In this document: positions 40,020-48,563 of the stretch, piece after piece
Layout of the letters: every line of letters begins with the position of its first letter
Position numbering within the stretch: the stretch's first letter is position 1
DNA from: Streptomyces sp. Ag109_O5-10
GTDB taxonomy: Bacteria > Actinomycetota > Actinomycetes > Streptomycetales > Streptomycetaceae
Assembly: GCF_900105755.1 (NCBI RefSeq)
Contig: NZ_FNTQ01000001.1
Location: forward strand, 8,494,001 to 8,558,000
Direction: 5' to 3'
Length of the DNA: 64,000 nucleotides
Notes under the pieces: generated by a model
Databases searched by the model: none
What the model saw: only the letters and a program-made list of their open reading frames with translations
What the model was told of the DNA's origin: nothing
Made by a program: the position numbers and the translations under genes

Positions 40020-41261
40020 ATGAACGAACTGACGGACCTGACGGAAACCACCTCTCCCGCCGGCCGGGCCGACCCCGTGGCCTGGCCGCAGGACCGCACG
40101 TGCCCCTACCACCCGCCCACCGGATACGACCCGCTGCGCGACGGCGCCCCGCTGTCCCGCGTCACCCTCTACGACGGCCGCACCGTCTGGGCGGTCACCG
40201 GCCACGGCGCGGCCCGGGCGCTGCTCTCCGACCCCCGGCTCTCCAGCGACCGCCGGCGGGAGGACTTCCCGATGCCGAACGCCCGGTTCGCGGCCGCCCG
40301 GGAGCGCCGCCAGGTCGCACTGCTCGGCCTCGACGACCCCGAGCACCAGATCCAGCGCCGGATGCTGATCCCGGACTTCACCCTCAAACGCGCGACCGGG
40401 ATGCGGCCCGCCATCCAGCGGATCGTCGACGAACTGCTCGACCGGATGATCGCCGCGGGACCGCCCGCCGATCTGGTGAGCTCCTTCGCGCTGCCCGTGC
40501 CGTCCATGGTCATCTGCGACCTGCTCGGTGTGCCCTACGCCGACCACGAGTTCTTCGAGGCGCAGTCCCGGCGGCTGCTGCGCGGTCCGGCGCCTGCCGA
40601 CTCCCTGGACGCGCGCGACCAGCTGGAGGCCTATCTGGGCGACCTGGCCGACCGCAAGAGCCGGGACGAGGCGCCCGGCGACGGGGTCCTCGACGACCTC
40701 GTGCACGAGCGGCTGCGCGAGGGCGAACTGGACCGCGCCGAGGTCGTGGCGCTGGCCCTCATCCTGCTGGTCGCCGGGCACGAGACGACCGCCAACATGA
40801 TCTCGCTCGGCACCTTCACCCTGCTCCAGCAGCCCGAGCGGCTCGCCGAACTGCGCGCCGATCCCGGGCTGGTGCCCGCCGCCGTCGAGGAACTGATGCG
40901 GATGCTGTCCATCGCCGACGGGCTGCTGCGCGTCGCCCTGGAGGACATCCGGCTGGACGGCACCACCATCCGCAAGGGTGACGGCGTGGTCTTCGCGACG
41001 TCGGTCATCAACCGGGACGAGGCGGTGTACGACGACCCCGACACCCTGGACTGGCACCGCCCGGCCCGCCACCACGTGGCCTTCGGTTTCGGCATCCACC
41101 AGTGCCTGGGCCAGAACCTGGCCCGCACCGAGCTGGAGATCGCCCTGCGCACCCTGTGGGAGCGGCTCCCGGACCTGCGGCTCGCCGCACCGCCGGAGAA
41201 GATTCCCTTCAAACCCGGCGACACGATCCAGGGGATGCTGGAACTCCCCGTGACCTGGTAA
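40020..41261 (+). CDS. Cytochrome P450, CYP105-like
   Basis: A 413-residue bacterial class I P450. I-helix LLVAGHETTANM, K-helix ExxR in EELMRM, haem loop FGFGIHQCLGQNLAR with the Cys thiolate. The haem-loop wording and the overall pattern (WAVTGHGAARALLSDPRLSSDRR, EHQIQRRMLIPDFT) fit CYP105, a family used in xenobiotic and antibiotic hydroxylation. It is followed 12 bp later by its ferredoxin. Substrate unknown. Confidence 0.92.
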   Translation: MNELTDLTETTSPAGRADPVAWPQDRTCPYHPPTGYDPLRDGAPLSRVTLYDGRTVWAVTGHGAARALLSDPRLSSDRRREDFPMPNARFAAARERRQVALLGLDDPEHQIQRRMLIPDFTLKRATGMRPAIQRIVDELLDRMIAAGPPADLVSSFALPVPSMVICDLLGVPYADHEFFEAQSRRLLRGPAPADSLDARDQLEAYLGDLADRKSRDEAPGDGVLDDLVHERLREGELDRAEVVALALILLVAGHETTANMISLGTFTLLQQPERLAELRADPGLVPAAVEELMRMLSIADGLLRVALEDIRLDGTTIRKGDGVVFATSVINRDEAVYDDPDTLDWHRPARHHVAFGFGIHQCLGQNLARTELEIALRTLWERLPDLRLAAPPEKIPFKPGDTIQGMLELPVTW

Positions 41262-41273
41262 GAGGCTCCTGCC

Positions 41274-41474
41274 ATGCACATCGAGATCGACACGGACGTC
41301 TGCATCGGCGCGGGGCAGTGCGCCCTGACCGCCCCGAACGTCTTCACCCAGGACGACGACGGCTTCAGCGCCCTGCTCCCCGGCAAGGAGGACGGGGGCG
41401 GCGACCCGCTCGTCAAGGAGGCAGCCCGGGCCTGCCCGGTGAGCGCCATCACCGTCAAGGAACCGACGGGTTAG
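41274..41474 (+). CDS. [3Fe-4S] ferredoxin partner of the P450
   Basis: A 66-residue ferredoxin: VCIGAGQCALTAPNVF gives two cysteines and ARACPVSAI the third, so a [3Fe-4S] cluster is expected (C-x5-C...C-P). Such ferredoxins carry electrons to the adjacent CYP105-type enzyme. It is coupled to the P450 by a 12-bp gap. Its stop overlaps the end of a sigma-factor remnant on the other strand. Confidence 0.92.
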   Translation: MHIEIDTDVCIGAGQCALTAPNVFTQDDDGFSALLPGKEDGGGDPLVKEAARACPVSAITVKEPTG

Positions 41475-41656
41475 GCGGCCGTCGGCACGTCGAGCACCTC
41501 CGGCTCAAGCCCGCGCAGCCGCACCGGGTCGGCGACCACCTGCTACGCCGCCACCCGGTCGCCGCGCACGGTGACCCGCGGGACGTACCGCAGCCGTCCG
41601 CGCGGGGCGACGACCAGGCCGACCCGGCCGTCCACCAGGGCCGGGACGGTTTGACT
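41471..41656 (-). pseudogene. C-terminal remnant of an ECF (SigJ-like) sigma factor with internal stop
   Basis: Minus-strand sequence reads PALVDGRVGLVVAPRGRLRY, VPRVTVRGDRVAA, a TAG stop, then QVVADPVRLRGLEPEVLDV and a final TAA. This matches the SnoaL-like tail of SigJ-type sigma factors (typically ...GRIAEVEVVADPARLR...LD). All sigma domains are missing upstream and the frame is broken, so it is a gene relic. On the plus strand, 41655-41726 ends LAQARAALSRLAAAA, possibly another gene tail. Confidence 0.75.
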
Positions 41657-41727
41657 CCAACGCCGACGCGACCGGCGACTCGCCCAGGCCCGCGCCGCCC
41701 TCTCCCGGCTCGCCGCCGCGGCCTGAC

Positions 41728-42279
41728 TCACCCGGCGCGCAGCAGCACCCGGGCCGCCGCGCGGGCCTCCGCCGCGGGCTCCGTGCTCCCGGTGACGCCC
41801 GCGGTGACCATCGCCCCCTCGGCGAGCAGGAACATCGGCCCGGTGAGCGCGGCGTCCAGCCCGGCGTCTGCCACCAGCCCCGCCAAGTAGTCCCGGAACG
41901 CCTGCTTGTGGCCGCGCACCTGGGCCACCACCCGCGGGGAGGTGGCGCCGAGTTCGCCGTACGCGTTGATCCAGGCGCAACCGCGGAAGTCCGCCTCCCC
42001 GAACCATCCCTCCAGCCACTCGAAGACCGCGAGCAGCCGCTCCCGGGGCTCCTCGTGCCGCCGGACGTGCTCGACGAGCCGCTGCCGCCAACGCACGTCG
42101 CGCCGCTCCAGATAGGCCTCCACCAGTTGCTCCTTCGCGGGGAAGAGCTGGTAGAGCCGTTTGAGGGAGACGCCGGAGGCGCCGCGTATGTCGTCCATGC
42201 CGACGGACTGCACCCCGCGCCCGTAGAACAGCCGCTCGGCGGCGTCCAGAGCCTGCTCACGCGCGACAGCGCTGTCCAT
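41728..42279 (-). CDS. TetR-family regulator
   Basis: A 183-residue regulator: HTH in ALDAAERLFYGRGVQSVGMDDIRGASGVSLKRLYQLFPAKEQLV (recognition helix SLKRLYQLF), and a C-terminal domain with FRGCAWINAYGELG, typical of the TetR subgroup whose Cys-containing motif precedes the ligand pocket. It is divergent from an NTF2-like gene, with two matching palindromes in between that are its probable operators. Confidence 0.9.
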   Translation of the reverse strand: MDSAVAREQALDAAERLFYGRGVQSVGMDDIRGASGVSLKRLYQLFPAKEQLVEAYLERRDVRWRQRLVEHVRRHEEPRERLLAVFEWLEGWFGEADFRGCAWINAYGELGATSPRVVAQVRGHKQAFRDYLAGLVADAGLDAALTGPMFLLAEGAMVTAGVTGSTEPAAEARAAARVLLRAG

Positions 42280-42295
42280 GGGCCACTCCTTGACG

Positions 42296-42313
42296 AGAGA
42301 ACGTGCGTTCTCT
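42296..42313. promoter_or_regulatory. Palindromic TetR operator O1
   Basis: AGAGAACG-TG-CGTTCTCT is a perfect 8-bp inverted repeat, 16 bp upstream of the tetR start. It shares the core GAGAACG-CGTTCTC with the site at 42331-42348, 35 bp centre to centre. Confidence 0.75.
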
Positions 42314-42330
42314 TACGGTAGCAGCGCCTG

Positions 42331-42348
42331 GGAGAACGTACGTTCTCC
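42331..42348. promoter_or_regulatory. Palindromic TetR operator O2
   Basis: GGAGAACG-TA-CGTTCTCC is a perfect 8-bp inverted repeat, 20 bp upstream of the NTF2-like gene start. Paired with O1 it would let one repressor control both divergent genes. Confidence 0.75.
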
Positions 42349-42368
42349 GCTTCGACGAGGAGGAGACC

Positions 42369-42827
42369 ATGGCCGACCGCCCGCCCCTGCCGCCCTTCAC
42401 CCGGGAGACCGCCCTCCAGAAGGTGCAGGCCGCCGAGGACGCCTGGAACACCCGCGACCCCGAGCGGGTCGCGCTCGCCTACTCCGAGGACTCGGTCTGG
42501 CGCAACCGCGACACCTTCGTCACCGGCCGCGCCGCGATCGTCGAGTTCCTCACCGCGAAGTGGGCCCGCGAACTCGACTACGCGCTCCGCAAGGACCTGT
42601 GGTCCTTCGACGGCGACCGCATCGCGGTGCGCTTCCAGTACGAGTGCCACGACGCCGACGGCCGGTGGTGGCGCTCCTACGGCAACGAGCTGTGGGAGTT
42701 CGACGGACACGGGCTCATGACCCGGCGCGAGGCCAGCATCAACGACGTGCCGATCGAGGAGCACGAGCGCCGGATCCACGGGCCGCGCCCGGAGTCCGAG
42801 CGGGGCCTGTCCTTCCCGCTCCGGTAG
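42369..42827 (+). CDS. NTF2-like DUF1348 protein
   Basis: A 152-residue SnoaL/NTF2-like protein matching DUF1348: LPPFTRETALQKVQAAEDAWNTRDPERVALAYSEDSVWRN, then FLTAKWARELDYALRKDLWSFDGDRIAVRFQYECHD and RREASINDVPI, read in parts. Function unknown; often induced by small electrophiles through TetR partners. ATG with GAGGAGGAGACC upstream. Likely regulated by the divergent TetR gene. Confidence 0.9.
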   Translation: MADRPPLPPFTRETALQKVQAAEDAWNTRDPERVALAYSEDSVWRNRDTFVTGRAAIVEFLTAKWARELDYALRKDLWSFDGDRIAVRFQYECHDADGRWWRSYGNELWEFDGHGLMTRREASINDVPIEEHERRIHGPRPESERGLSFPLR

Positions 42828-42847
42828 CCCCCGCATAGGGTTCCCGG

Positions 42848-43381
42848 ATGACCGACGAGCCCCGCAAGCCCTTCCTCTACCTGGTCGTCTGCGCCGCCGG
42901 TATCGCCGCGGGCGTCGGCAGACTCATCACCGCGGCCCAGGAGCGCGGCTGGGAGGTCGGGGTCATCGCCACCCCCGTGGCCGTGAACGGCTTCTTCGAC
43001 ACCGCGGAGGCGGAGGCGCGCACCGGCCGCCCGATCCGGTCGGCCTGGCGCCGCCCCTCCGATCCGCGTCCCTTCCCCGCGCCGGACGCCGTGGTCGTCG
43101 CCCCGGCCACCTTCAACACCGTCAACAAGTGGGCAGCCGGGCTCGCCGACACCCTCGCCGTGGGCACCCTGTGCGAGGCCCTCGGACTGGACGTGCCGAT
43201 CGCGGTCCTGCCCTGCGTCGCCGGCGCGCTCGCCGCCCACCCCGCGTACCAGGAGAGCCTGGTCCGGCTGCGCGCGCTCGGTGTCCGCTTCGGCGACCCC
43301 TATGCCGGCGAGGCCGGCGCCGACGGCGGCCGCCCCGAGTTCGCCTGGGAGCGCGCGCTGGACCTGCTGGAGCGGCCCTGA
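42848..43381 (+). CDS. Flavoprotein of the PPC-decarboxylase/flavoprenyl fold
   Basis: A 177-residue protein of the homo-oligomeric FMN flavoprotein superfamily. VVCAAGIAAGVGRLITAAQERGWEVGVIATP and AVVVAPATFNTVNKWAAGLADTLAVGTLCEAL match the family, whose members decarboxylate peptidyl cysteines or act as prenylated-FMN synthases. PATFNTVNKWAAGLAD is the conserved FMN-binding segment. Actual substrate unknown. Starts 20 bp after the DUF1348 gene, possibly co-transcribed. Confidence 0.87.
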   Translation: MTDEPRKPFLYLVVCAAGIAAGVGRLITAAQERGWEVGVIATPVAVNGFFDTAEAEARTGRPIRSAWRRPSDPRPFPAPDAVVVAPATFNTVNKWAAGLADTLAVGTLCEALGLDVPIAVLPCVAGALAAHPAYQESLVRLRALGVRFGDPYAGEAGADGGRPEFAWERALDLLERP

Positions 43382-43486
43382 CGACGGCCCCCGGCGTCCG
43401 ATAACCACCGCCACGACAGGAGACCGGCCGGCCGGCCGACGTACGCTCGCCTCTGTACGACGTGATCTCGACGGTGGGAGACAACG

Positions 43487-44455
43487 ATGGAGTACGTGAA
43501 GCTCGGCCGCACCGGTATGGACGTGTCCCGGATCTGCCTCGGCTGCATGACCTACGGCGCGCCCGACCGTGGCACCCACGAGTGGACCCTCGGCGAGGAG
43601 GCGGCCCGTCCGCTGATCCGGCAGGCGCTGGAGGCGGGCATCAACTTCTTCGACACCGCCAACGTCTACTCCGACGGCACCAGCGAGGAGATCGTCGGCA
43701 AGGCGCTGCGCGACTTCGCCCGGCGCGACGAGATCGTCCTCGCCACCAAGGTGCACGGCCGGATGCGCCCCGGACCCAACGGCGGGGGCCTGTCCCGCAA
43801 GGCGATCCTCACCGAGATCGACCACAGCCTCGGCCGTCTCGGCACCGACTACGTCGACCTGTACCAGATCCACCGTTACGATCACGCCACGCCGATCGAG
43901 GAGACGATGGAGGCGCTGCACGACGTCGTCAAGGCCGGCAAGGCACGCTACATCGGGGCGAGTTCGATGTACGCCTGGGAGTTCTCCAAGGCGCAGTACA
44001 CCGCCGAGCGGCACGGCTGGACCAAGTTCGTGTCCATGCAGAACCACTACAACCTCCTCTACCGCGAGGAGGAACGCGAGATGCTGCCGCTCTGCGCCGA
44101 CCAGGGCGTGGGCGTACTGCCGTGGAGCCCGCTGGCTCGGGGCCGCCTCACCCGCGACTGGGGCACGGTCACCGAGCGCAGCGCGAACGACACCTTCGGC
44201 AGCCGCCTCTACCAGGAGGGCGACCGCGCGATCGTCGAGGCGGTCACCCGGATCGCCGACGACCGGGGCGTCCCGCGCGCCCAGGTGGCCCTGGCCTGGC
44301 TCCTGCACCAGAGCACGGTGACCGCCCCGATCGTCGGCGCGTCGAAGCCCAAGCACATCGAGGATGCGGTGGCGGCAGTGGAGTTGGCCCTCAGCGACAA
44401 GGAACTCGAAGAACTGCAGCAGCCGTACGGCCCCCATCCGGTCTCCGGCCACTGA
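43487..44455 (+). CDS. Aldo/keto reductase
   Basis: A 322-residue AKR of the YajO/AKR11-like type. Asp-Tyr-Lys-His catalytic set is visible: FFDTANVYSDG (Asp, Tyr), LATKVHGRM (Lys) and YQIHRYDHATP (His). The C-terminal NADP segment is GASKPKHIEDAVAAVEL. Broad carbonyl reduction with NADPH is expected. A terminator-like hairpin follows the stop. Confidence 0.9.
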   Translation: MEYVKLGRTGMDVSRICLGCMTYGAPDRGTHEWTLGEEAARPLIRQALEAGINFFDTANVYSDGTSEEIVGKALRDFARRDEIVLATKVHGRMRPGPNGGGLSRKAILTEIDHSLGRLGTDYVDLYQIHRYDHATPIEETMEALHDVVKAGKARYIGASSMYAWEFSKAQYTAERHGWTKFVSMQNHYNLLYREEEREMLPLCADQGVGVLPWSPLARGRLTRDWGTVTERSANDTFGSRLYQEGDRAIVEAVTRIADDRGVPRAQVALAWLLHQSTVTAPIVGASKPKHIEDAVAAVELALSDKELEELQQPYGPHPVSGH

Positions 44456-44459
44456 GCCG

Positions 44460-44475
44460 CGCCCCTGCGGGGGCG
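44460..44475. terminator. Hairpin between convergent aldo/keto reductase and dioxygenase genes
   Basis: CGCCCC-TGCG-GGGGCG: a 6-bp GC stem with tetraloop directly after the reductase stop, facing the dioxygenase stop 40 bp away. This is a common Streptomyces terminator shape. Confidence 0.5.
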
Positions 44476-44515
44476 TGGGGAGTTGCGCGGGCAACCGCGT
44501 CGCAGCCGCCCCGCG

Positions 44516-45298
44516 TCACACCCGCTCGGTCCCGCACGGCCCACCCCCGTCGCTCCTGAGCAGAGGCACAGGTTCCCCGCCCATGGACAACGTCCGGTAG
44601 TACTCACCGATCCGCTCCGCCGACCGTCCCACGTAGTGCCCGATGAACGAACGCCGGAACCGGCCGGCGGAGCGGTTGGGCCGCGACCCGTGCACCAGGC
44701 TCCCGTTGAAGAACAGCACGTCCCCCGGTCCCATGTCGACCGGCACCGCCGCGAGCCCCTCCGGCGGTGCCACGTACTCCCGCGCGAACGACAGCTCCGC
44801 ATCCGACTCCTCGGGGCAGAACAGGTCCATCCGGTGCGTCCCCGGCACCACCTCGAGGCCGCCGTTCTCCCGGTCGATTGCCTCACAGGCGACCCACGCG
44901 GCGACACACGTCCCCGGCTCCACCCGCAGGTAGAAGTTGTCCTGGTGCAGCGCCTGTCCCCGGGCCCCCGGCGGCTTGAAGTAGAACATGCTCTGCGCGG
45001 CCAGCACCTCCTCCCCGAACAGCGCCTCCAGGACCACCCGCAGCCGCGCGTCCAGCAGGAACCGCCGCGCGAGCGCACAGATCTCGTGCGGCTGCATCAC
45101 CCGCGGATACCGCTGCAGCGGATCCCCCGTCGGCCTCGGCTCGAAGTGGCCCGGCACGACCCGCCCCGCCGCGTGCAGCGCCGCGAACTCCGCGCACAGC
45201 CGGTCGATCTCGTCGTGCCCGAACAACCCCCGTACGACGGTGAACCCGTCCTCCTCGAACTGCCGCGCGACGGTGGTGTCGATGCCCGTGGCTGTCAT
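44516..45298 (-). CDS. Phytanoyl-CoA dioxygenase-family protein
   Basis: A 260-residue Fe(II)/2-oxoglutarate dioxygenase. The metal triad fits ALHQDNFYLRVEPG (His, Asp) and FFNGSLVHGSRPNRS (distal His), with Arg in FRRSFIGHY as probable 2-oxoglutarate contact. Some relatives hydroxylate ectoine or halogenated secondary metabolites; the substrate here is unknown. Divergent from an AraC regulator 69 bp away, which may control it. Confidence 0.9.
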   Translation of the reverse strand: MTATGIDTTVARQFEEDGFTVVRGLFGHDEIDRLCAEFAALHAAGRVVPGHFEPRPTGDPLQRYPRVMQPHEICALARRFLLDARLRVVLEALFGEEVLAAQSMFYFKPPGARGQALHQDNFYLRVEPGTCVAAWVACEAIDRENGGLEVVPGTHRMDLFCPEESDAELSFAREYVAPPEGLAAVPVDMGPGDVLFFNGSLVHGSRPNRSAGRFRRSFIGHYVGRSAERIGEYYRTLSMGGEPVPLLRSDGGGPCGTERV

Positions 45299-45367
45299 GG
45301 CCGCCCTCCTCGGTCCGGTGCCCTGGACCTGTCACGCTAGGGCGAGGCCGCCGCGGAGAGGATGCCC

Positions 45368-46264
45368 ATGAGCGCTGCGGAGCTGCCCGGCACTGCTGTC
45401 CCGGCCCCGCCTCCGGGGATGGTCGTCACCGGCCGCTACGACGAAGGGCCCGGCTACCGGATCAACCGCCCCGCGGGGGCGAACAGCTGGCTGCTCACCT
45501 GGACGACGGACGGCAGCGGCCTGCTCCGACAGGGTGCGGTGGAGACCACCGCACGCGCCGGTGACCTCGTCGTCCTCGCCCCCGGCGTCCCGCACAGCTA
45601 CGCCGTCGGGCCCGGCGCACGCCGCTGGCGGTTCTGGTGGACGCACTGCCAGGTCCGCCCCCACTGGATGCCGTGGCTGGCCCCCCGAGCCCTCGGCGAC
45701 GGCGTGTACGCCGTCGGCGCCCCGGACGGCACCCGTGCCCGGATCGAGGCGGCCTTCCAGCGCGTGCTCGCCGACTCCCGCTGGAGTGGCACCGGCGCGC
45801 CGCCCGCCCCGGCGGCCGGCGACGACCCCGTCGCCGTCGCGCACGGCAGCGCGGCCCGCGAACTCGCCCTGTGCGCGCTGGAGGAGGCCGTCCTGCTCGC
45901 GACCGCCGGCGCGCACCCGGCGGCGCCCGGCGGGGACGCCGGGGACGAACGGGTGCGCCGCGCCGAGGAACTGATCGCCGCCGACCCGGCCGCCCCGCAC
46001 ACGGTCCGCTCGCTCGCGGCGCGTGTCGCGCTGTCGCCGTCCCGGTTCGCCCACCTCTTCACCGCCCGCACCGGCGTGCCGCCGATGCGCGCCCTGCGCG
46101 AGGCGCGGCTGCGACACGCCGCCCGGCTGCTGGAGAGCAGCGACCTGACCGTCGAGCGGGTCGCCGCCGCGTCCGGATTTCCCAGCCCGTTCCACTTCAA
46201 CCGGGTTTTCCGAGAGCGATACGGTGTCCCGCCCGGCGCCTACCGCGCGGGTGAACGTCCGTAA
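45368..46264 (+). CDS. AraC-family regulator
   Basis: A 298-residue regulator. The N-terminal cupin-like sensor domain (RAGDLVVLAPGVPHSYAVGPGARRWRFWWTHC) binds an unknown ligand. The C-terminal AraC DNA-binding domain has two HTHs: VRSLAARVALSPSRFAHLFTARTGVPP and VERVAAASGFPSPFHFNRVFRERYGVPP. The second ATG (45368) is chosen because GGAGAGG lies 6 nt upstream; 45362 is the alternative. Confidence 0.9.
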   Translation: MSAAELPGTAVPAPPPGMVVTGRYDEGPGYRINRPAGANSWLLTWTTDGSGLLRQGAVETTARAGDLVVLAPGVPHSYAVGPGARRWRFWWTHCQVRPHWMPWLAPRALGDGVYAVGAPDGTRARIEAAFQRVLADSRWSGTGAPPAPAAGDDPVAVAHGSAARELALCALEEAVLLATAGAHPAAPGGDAGDERVRRAEELIAADPAAPHTVRSLAARVALSPSRFAHLFTARTGVPPMRALREARLRHAARLLESSDLTVERVAAASGFPSPFHFNRVFRERYGVPPGAYRAGERP

Positions 46265-46679
46265 TGCGCCCGGTTATTGGTTCCCGGGTGCCGGCCGCCC
46301 GGCTGCCCTGTCCAGGTCGGGGCGTGGTTCAATGGTTGGTGCCGATACCGGGGCGGCCCGCCCTGAATCCCCGCGCCAATTGCGATGTCGATACGACGAC
46401 AAAGCGCGGACTCTGTCCTTGACGAATCGTCAAATTGGCGCAGCCGCCGGGCAATGCGCAAAACCCTGGGATCTCTTGTTCTGCCGTGCTGGCCTGTGCA
46501 AAGGTGTGGCGTGTCGGCATGCGGACAATTGTTTTCCACCGCCGCGTGCGCGAGGCCGCTCCCCGCGCGCCGAACCCCCCAACAAGCCCATCCAGCCTTG
46601 ACGTCGGCGGGGCCGCATACCGGTCGCATACCAGGCGGTATGGGCCGAATCCCGCGTTGCGTCTGGAAGGAATGCAGCC
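46265..46679. other. Long leader/promoter region before the sigma-ricin fusion gene
   Basis: A 415-bp gap of lower GC than its surroundings with no convincing gene. It carries a perfect palindrome TTGACGA-A-TCGTCAA (46419-46433) and an inverted repeat CATACC-AGGC-GGTATG (46627-46642) 37 bp before the start codon. Either may be an operator. A GAAGGA-like ribosome site precedes the GTG at 46680. Confidence 0.5.
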
Positions 46680-48551
46680 GTGAACGACGCAGGCCTGGGG
46701 AATTCCCCTACCCCCGCCCGGCCGTTCGACGTCACCGACGAGCAGCTCAGCGCCGAGCTCAAGCAGTGGACGGGGACGGCACCCGCCCTGCATCCCGTCG
46801 GTGAACTGCTCGACCGGCACTGGGAAGCGGCCTTCGCCTACGCCCGACTGTGCGCCGACGGGACGCGCGGCGCGGGCATGCTCACCACCGCCGCATTCAC
46901 CCGGCTCTTCGGGGAATCCCTCCGCCAGGCCGGGCCGACCGCCGCCTGGCGCCCCCAGCTCCTCGTCACCGTCCGGCGTATCGCCGCCGAATGGGACAAC
47001 GACGGCCGCGGCGAACTCCTCCACCCCCAGCTGCGCGCCGGCCAGGGCGAGCGGGCCGCCTCCCGGCTGCTCCCGCCCGCCGACCGGCGGTTGCTCTCCC
47101 GTGCCTTCCAGCGGCTCACCCCGTCCTCGCGGACGGTGCTGTGGCACACCGAGGTCGAGTCGGAACCCCTGGCGTCCCCCGCCGCACTGCTGGGCCTCGA
47201 CGAGCAGGACGCGCACGTCGAACTGGGCCGGGCCCGCGACCGGATGCGCGAGGAGTGCCTCCAGGTGCACCGGGAACTCGCCCACGAGGACGAGTGCCGG
47301 CGCTACGTCCGCATGATCGACGTGACCTTCCGGCGCGGCGGGATCGACATCGACCGCGACCTCCAGCAGCACCTGAACGGCTGCAAGCACTGCCGGTACA
47401 CCGCCGACCAGCTCCACCAGTTCAACGGCGGGCTCGGCATCGCCCTCGCCGAGGCCGTGCTCGGCTGGGGCGCCCGCGCCTACATGGAGTCCCGGGCCGC
47501 ACAGGCCGGGCAGCCCGCCGAACAACCGGCCGCACCCGCCGACGGATTCGCGGGCGGCCTCGCCGGCGGCGAGGCCTTCGCGCCGTCCGCCGCCCCGGGC
47601 AAGGACCTGGTCGCGCACCCGGCCGCCTCCCGCCGCGCCACGCAGCGGGCCGCCCGCCGGCTCCGCCGTCGCAACCTCGCCGTGGCCGTGGGCGCCGTGA
47701 GCGGCCTGGTCGTGCTGCCCCTGGTGCTGTGGTCGGTGCTCGGCTCCGGCGACGACTCCACCTCGGCCACCGCCAGGCCGTCCGCCACACCGGCCGGCTC
47801 CGCCACCTCCGGACCGTCCTGGGTCGGCACCAGCCGGAGCGCCCAGGGCACCCTGCGCGGCCGCCTGCACAACATCGCCTCCGGCCTGTGCATCGGCGTG
47901 GTCGGCAAGAAGGCCGTCAAGGGTGCCGAGACCGAGCTCGCCGAGTGCTCCACGGTCGCCAGCCAGCAGTGGACGTACGACGGCGACGGACTGCTGCGCA
48001 ACGCGGCCGCCCCCGACCTGTGCCTCGACTCGCACCTCGGCTACTCCGTCCAGCTCGCCCCGTGCACCGCGGCGGCCGGGACCAAGGCGAAGAGCGTCCG
48101 GTACGACTTCACCCTCCAGGGCGCGCTGGTGCCCCGCTGGGACCAGGACCTGGCGCTCGCCCCGGCCGCCACCGACGGCGGCGGCGCCCTGGTGGTGAAG
48201 AACCGGACGAACGCCAATGCCCAGCGCTGGGTGATGGACACCTCCCAGCCCGACCTGCAGATGCAGATCGTCAACTGGGACGCCGACACCACACCGACAC
48301 CGGCCCCGACCGCGTCCGCCGCCCCGACCACCAGGGCCGCGAAGCCCACCACGCCGACACCAGCCCCGTCGGCGTCCAGGACGACCGCGCAGCCGACGCC
48401 GTCGAGTACCGCCGGCTACCCCCCGTGCGTCCAGTACCCGGGCTACTGCTACGGCTCCGGGGGCGGCCAGTACGGCGGCGGCTACGGGGGCGGCGGCTAC
48501 GGGGGCGGCGGCGGTTTCGGCGGTGGCTACGGGGGCTATCACGGGCACTGA
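46680..48551 (+). CDS. Sigma-like/zinc-finger/transmembrane protein with ricin lectin ectodomain
   Basis: A 623-residue multidomain protein. Residues about 30-215 resemble an ECF sigma-factor body (helical, with TPSSRTVLWHTEVESEPLASPAALLG like the sigma-4 HTH). H231-x3-C235-x2-C238 (HLNGCKHCR) is an anti-sigma zinc-finger motif. One membrane helix (about 333-355) leads to an extracellular ricin-type beta-trefoil (GRLHNIASGLCIGVVG ... LCLDSHLGYSVQLAPC ... QRWVMDT). A Thr/Pro-rich linker and a Gly/Tyr-rich tail (YGGGYGGGGYGGGG) end it. It looks like a signalling or surface-sensing protein. GTG start. Confidence 0.85.
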   Translation: MNDAGLGNSPTPARPFDVTDEQLSAELKQWTGTAPALHPVGELLDRHWEAAFAYARLCADGTRGAGMLTTAAFTRLFGESLRQAGPTAAWRPQLLVTVRRIAAEWDNDGRGELLHPQLRAGQGERAASRLLPPADRRLLSRAFQRLTPSSRTVLWHTEVESEPLASPAALLGLDEQDAHVELGRARDRMREECLQVHRELAHEDECRRYVRMIDVTFRRGGIDIDRDLQQHLNGCKHCRYTADQLHQFNGGLGIALAEAVLGWGARAYMESRAAQAGQPAEQPAAPADGFAGGLAGGEAFAPSAAPGKDLVAHPAASRRATQRAARRLRRRNLAVAVGAVSGLVVLPLVLWSVLGSGDDSTSATARPSATPAGSATSGPSWVGTSRSAQGTLRGRLHNIASGLCIGVVGKKAVKGAETELAECSTVASQQWTYDGDGLLRNAAAPDLCLDSHLGYSVQLAPCTAAAGTKAKSVRYDFTLQGALVPRWDQDLALAPAATDGGGALVVKNRTNANAQRWVMDTSQPDLQMQIVNWDADTTPTPAPTASAAPTTRAAKPTTPTPAPSASRTTAQPTPSSTAGYPPCVQYPGYCYGSGGGQYGGGYGGGGYGGGGGFGGGYGGYHGH

Positions 48552-48563
48552 GCCCGCGCCGGC

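Noticed and set aside
48440..48551. GGC-rich repeat as a possible CRISPR or mobile element feature
   Set aside because: It is the coding sequence of the Gly/Tyr-rich tail of the ricin fusion protein, without spacers.
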